64,000 bases of DNA from Cyanophora paradoxa (lineage: Eukaryota; Glaucocystophyceae; Cyanophorales; Cyanophoraceae). The stretch covers positions 1-64,000 of the forward strand of contig QPMI01000600.1 of assembly GCA_004431415.1 (NCBI GenBank). The letters are read 5' to 3'. Shown here in pieces: positions 60,255-64,000 of this stretch (position 1 is its first letter; each line of letters begins with the position of its first letter). Below the pieces are notes generated by a model. The model ran no database searches. It was not told the DNA's origin and saw only the letters and a program-made list of their open reading frames with translations. A program made the position numbers and the translations under genes.

Positions 60255-62051
60255 ATGAGCTGCTGGATCCCGAGCAGCAGAACCAAGGCGGAGGAGGTCG
60301 AGCGAAAGATTCTGCAGCGGGCCCTCGATCAGCCGTTTGAGATCGGGGCCTGCGCATCGGGCTCTCATATAAAACATCTCGTCGCTGGCCGGCCCGGGGC
60401 GCCCACGCTCGTCCTCCTCGTGCGACCGCTCCCGCATTTGCTTGTCAGGCCGACCGCGCCTCGTGCCCACGCCCGCGCGCTTGTGCAGCACGGCTTCGGG
60501 AGCGGAAAGGCGACGTTCTACAAGAATCTCCCCGCACTCGCCAACAAGTTCTGCGTGTATTCCGTGGACTGGTGCGCACGCGGCCGCGCTCCGAGGCTCC
60601 TGCTCGCGCCGCGCGGGGCCTTGGAGCGGACCGGCGCGCAGGCTGAACAACATCGACGGGGACGCCGCGAAGCGCTTCAAGTCGACGGAGAGCGCGGAGG
60701 ACTTTTTCATCGAAGCGCTTGAGGCGCGGCCCGGCGCGCCGGGCGGCGGCCGCTCCCTCCGGCTAACCCGCCCACGATCAGGTTTGGCGCAAGAATATGA
60801 AGCTGGAAAGGTTCATCCTACTGGGTCACTCGCTCGGGGGGTACATCGCGTCCCTGTACACGATCCGGTACCCGGCGGCGGTCGAGCGCCTCATTCTCGC
60901 CTCGCCGGCCGGCGTCGCCCCCAAGTACCCCTCCCAGTCTCTCTCTGCTGCTTGCCTCCCTTCGTCCTGACGTTCCTTCGGCCAGACCCCCGGAGGCGGA
61001 CCCGAAGAACGTACCCCTCATCTGGCGTATCGTCCGCTCGGCCTGGGACAAGGGTACCCTGCGTCTAGCCACGGCCCTTTCGTGTCCTTGATCGACCTTC
61101 CCAGGGTACACCCCGCAAGGGATCATTCGGGCGGTCGGCCCGCTGGTCCGCCCCGCCGCCCCGCCCCTCTTTCCAGTCCCCACCCCGACTCCCGCGGCTC
61201 TGCAGGGACCCAAGCTGGTGCCCAGGGCGGCACGCTGGGGTACACGAGGGCGGCACGTGCCTGAGAGGGGATGCGCAGGTCAACATGTTCATCCAACGGC
61301 GCTTCCCCGAGCTTCCTGAGGAGGAGAAGGACGACCTCCGCGAGTACGGTGCGCAGTACCCCCCGGCCCTCCCTTCCACCCCCTTCCCACCGTCCCGCCC
61401 TGCCATTCCGACCGCGTACCCCCCTTTGCGCAGTCTACCACCAGATGGCCCAGCCCGGGGACCACACCTACCTCGCCGCGTTCCTCGCGCCGGTGCCCCC
61501 CTCCCTCCAGGGCTGCGCCCGCCGGGGCGCGAGGGGCGGCGCAGGGCGCGTGGGGCCGCAACCCGCTGGAGCACCGCCTGAGGGAGCTCACCGTCCCCAC
61601 CGTCTTCATCTACGGGGAGGTGCGGTACCCCCGCCACGCCCGTTCCCGTACCCCCTCACAAGCGCGCCAGAGCGACTGGATGGACTGGCGCGCCGGCGAG
61701 CGCGCGCGGCAGACGGTGCGGCTCTGAGCTTCCCCTTACGCTTCTCCACGGCTGCCCCGCCCGCCCGCCGAGGCGCCCTTTCGGGCCAGCAGATGACCGT
61801 GCCGACGGCCCTTCACAAGCTCCAGGACGCAGGCCACCAGCTCTACATCGAGGTCCGTCCCTTCATTCTTTCGCGTGGGGCCTTTTGTTGGCGCGCAGCT
61901 GAGCGCGGGCCCGGGCCGTCCGCAGAACCCGGAGGGCTTCACGCAGCTCCTCCTGCAGATCCTGGGGGAGCCCCTCGCGAGGGCCGGCTCGGCGTCGACG
62001 AGGCCCGCGGGCCGGCCCGCCCCCACCGCCGGCGCCGCCATCCCCTCCTGA
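60255..62051 (+). CDS. ABHD4/5 (CGI-58)-type alpha/beta hydrolase
   Basis: The start gives MSCWIPSSRTKAEEVERKIL, as in ABHD4/5 proteins. Exons then supply HGFGSGKATFYKNLP, VYSVDW, NNIDGDAAKRF...SAEDFFIEAL, the nucleophile elbow LLGHSLGGYIASLYTIRYP with a true Ser, LILASPAGVAPK, VPLIWRIVRSAWDKG, YTPQGIIRAVGPL, VNMFIQRRFPELP, MAQPGDHTYLAAFLAP, RNPLEHRLRELTVPTVFIYG, DWMDW, and AGHQLYIE with NPEGF. The triad Ser, Asp (DWMDW) and His (AGHQ) is present. Animal CGI-58 has lost the Ser, so this copy should be an active lipase or N-acyl-phospholipid hydrolase. It acts in glycerolipid turnover at membranes or lipid bodies. Introns are short and GT-AG. Some middle exon edges are approximate. Confidence 0.8.
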
Positions 62052-62106
62052 ACCCCGCGTGACCGCGTCTCGAGCTCGAGCTCGCCAGCACCGCAGTGTT
62101 AGGAAG

Positions 62107-63824
62107 CTAGGCCATGCAGGTCGTGCCCCAACCCCAGGCCAGATAGGTCTGAACCGCGAACCATGCCGAATGTGCGTTGGAGCACGTTCCTGGTTTATTC
62201 TCTAGATCATCAAAGCAAGCGAGCGCGAAAAGGTTTGGATACGTATACAGAAAAAGAGCCGGGCGTCTCGCCGGCGCGGCCCTGCGCCTGCACACCGCCT
62301 GTTGGGACGGCGTCTGGCGGCTAGTACTCCGGGCTCTGCGGTTTCTGCGGTGAGGGGCGCCCGGCGAGGGCGGGGCGCATCGCTGACCAAGCACTGGCAC
62401 ATCTTGAAGAAGAAGCCCTTCATGCCGGCCGGCTCGTCGCCCTTGTGGTACGCTGCCGCCGCGCTCAGACTGGGCCTGGCGCGGGGGCGAGCGGGCGGGC
62501 GGACCCTCGGGCTGGTACGTGTATCCGCCGTCGCGCTGCGAGTAGCTCGTGTTCGAGGGGCCGCCCAGCTGTTTCCGGGTCCTGTGGCCCTTGTACATCG
62601 CCTGGATCTGCAGCGCAAGGCGACGCTGAGACGACGCGCAGGGACCAGTCAAGGGGGAGCGCCGGACCTTCGCGGCGGCCTCGTCCTCCGTGAACCGCGA
62701 CTGGTACCCCGACTGCTGGGCGTAGCGGGGCATCGGCGGCGGCGGCGGGGGAGGCGGCGGCGGAATGTAGCCGTTCGGGGGCCGCTGGACGTTCTGGCGA
62801 GTCCTGTGGCCGCGGTACATCTGCGCCGGTCCCATCAAAAAGGAAGGAATCAGGAGCACAAAAACAAAAAGGACGAGCATACCGCCTGGATCTTCGCCGC
62901 TGCTTGATCCTCGGTGTAGCCTGTAGAAGGCGTGAAAAGAGGAGAGCGTGCGGGGAAGGGAAGCGGGCGGACGGTAGGCCTGGTTCTGGGGCGGGGGAGG
63001 CGGGTAGGACTGCGCGGGGAAGCCGGAGCGCATGGAGTTGCTCTCCGGCACGGGCATCGGGGTCAAGGGCGCCTGCTGGACTGGGTCGCCTTGGAAGTTC
63101 AGAACGATGTGAAGCCGCGGCTGCACTCCCGTCTGGCTATCGCCAAGATTGTACTGCGCAGCGTGAAGCGGGGGCGGGAAGCAATGTCAGCGAGAGAACA
63201 CCGAGTTGCATCAAGATCAAATGTCAGCCGCACCCAGTTCTCCGTCCGCCCCTTGCCAGCCTGGCGGAGCTTCTGCTCGCGTGGAAAAGAGGAAGCTTAG
63301 AGCACGTGAAAACCTCGACAAACGGCTAGCGGTCACCTCGAAGTTGAGAATGAGCTTCCCACGAAGGATGTCGCCCTTGCCGGCCTTGCGCTCGAACACC
63401 TCGAACAGGACCCGATCATTCGAGTTGTCATCCACCCGGAAATCAAACTTCTGGTTCCAGGTCTGCACGCGATGCCCACTCAGCGACGCCGCGGCAATGC
63501 GAAAGGAAACGACCAACTGCGCACCGGCTTCTGCCCAATTCCCAACGTCGATTCCCTCTTCATGCCGCCTGCATCCCCACGGTCAACGCCACGGTGCAAC
63601 GCAGAGGATGCGTGAGGCGCACCCGTGCCGACGGTCAGGTTGACGATGAACTGGCGCTTTGGCTTGAACATTCCCTTCTTCTTGAATCCATCTCCATCCA
63701 GGAGCTGCCGACGACGTGCAGAGCGTGAGGACGGCGAAAGGGGGTCCGACCAACGGTCTCATTCCATGCGATGCTGGGCACGCACGTCTACTGTCAAGAC
63801 GCCGTTCCTAGAGAACTGCGCCAT
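62107..63824 (-). CDS. C2-domain protein with two IQ motifs
   Basis: Exon 1 (63824-63786, MAQFSRNGVLTVD) and exon 2 (63704-63623, LLDGDGFKKKGMFKPKRQFI) begin a C2 domain, completed by TWNQKFDFRVDDNSNDRVLF and GKGDILRGKLILNFE. A Pro/Tyr-rich linker and two IQ motifs follow, each split by an intron: AAAKIQA joined to MYRGHRTRQNVQ, and AAAK joined to IQAMYKGHRTRKQL. A polyproline run lies between them. C2 domains bind membranes, often with Ca2+, and IQ motifs bind calmodulin, so a calcium-responsive membrane or cytoskeletal protein is likely. The C-terminal frame is uncertain: one reading stops at 62107, another near 62200. Confidence 0.7.
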
Positions 63825-64000
63825 CGCGCTTGCTGTCTCTTGCTCTCGCTGCTGGTGGTTGCGAGACGTGGAATTCGCTGCAGTACGTTGCTAGGGGGTA
63901 CAGGCGCGAATGAGTGCGCAGGTCAAGGCTAGGCCTAGGGCCGGTTCGTCGAGAGACTAGGTCTACGTATACGCCCTCTACGGCGGCATGAAATCGCATG
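63825..64000. other. Upstream region of the C2/IQ gene
   Basis: This is the presumed promoter side. Nothing else is recognised in the remaining bases. Confidence 0.3.

Overview
The window is GC-rich, intron-dense nuclear DNA of a microbial eukaryote, most likely an alga, interrupted by one AT-rich 27.9 kb integrated DNA virus. The host cannot be named from the sequence. Its genes have short introns with gtgcg-type donors, frequent GC-AG introns and a strong bias to phase-0 introns. I worked out exon models by eye from splice signals and frame continuity. Several close exactly in frame, but none has transcript support.

Region 1 (1-6236): a partial unknown gene on the minus strand (1-922), a divergent nine-exon gene for a zinc-motif protein (2538-4215), then the 3' end of a minus-strand host gene.

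Region 2 (6237-34140): a complete-looking Polinton-like virus (PLV). It is bounded by a 6-bp target-site duplication (GACAGC) and 849-bp terminal inverted repeats that end in perfect 28-bp hairpins. The left repeat was later enlarged by a tRNA-derived SINE with its own 15-bp duplication. The virus carries a major capsid protein, two candidate minor capsid proteins, an A32-type packaging ATPase, a primase and an SF3 helicase in two overlapping frames, a protein-primed family B polymerase and a DDE (rve) integrase. Accessory genes include two or more endonucleases, a patatin lipase, a six-gene virion-fibre block (four paralogues with a common base and two C1q-like heads, plus a 1095-residue fibre) and an intact S-adenosylmethionine decarboxylase. 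Genes 7.6-15.8 kb run leftward and most of 18.3-32.5 kb run rightward.

Region 3 (34141-50748, minus strand): the 5' part of the interrupted host gene, which is built of three tandem five-exon repeat units. The virus sits inside an exon of the third unit, and removing it with one duplication copy restores the frame. Upstream lie an Asteroid-like (XPG family) nuclease gene and a large gene made of repeated zinc-finger exon pairs that ends in the same small domain as the 2538-4215 gene.

Region 4 (50.8-64 kb): a plus-strand unknown gene, a single-pass membrane protein with a Pro/Tyr-rich tail (minus), a PHD-AP2-AP2 regulator followed directly by an intron-containing Fanzor (TnpB-like) nuclease, an ABHD4/5-type hydrolase, and a C2 plus IQ-motif protein (minus).
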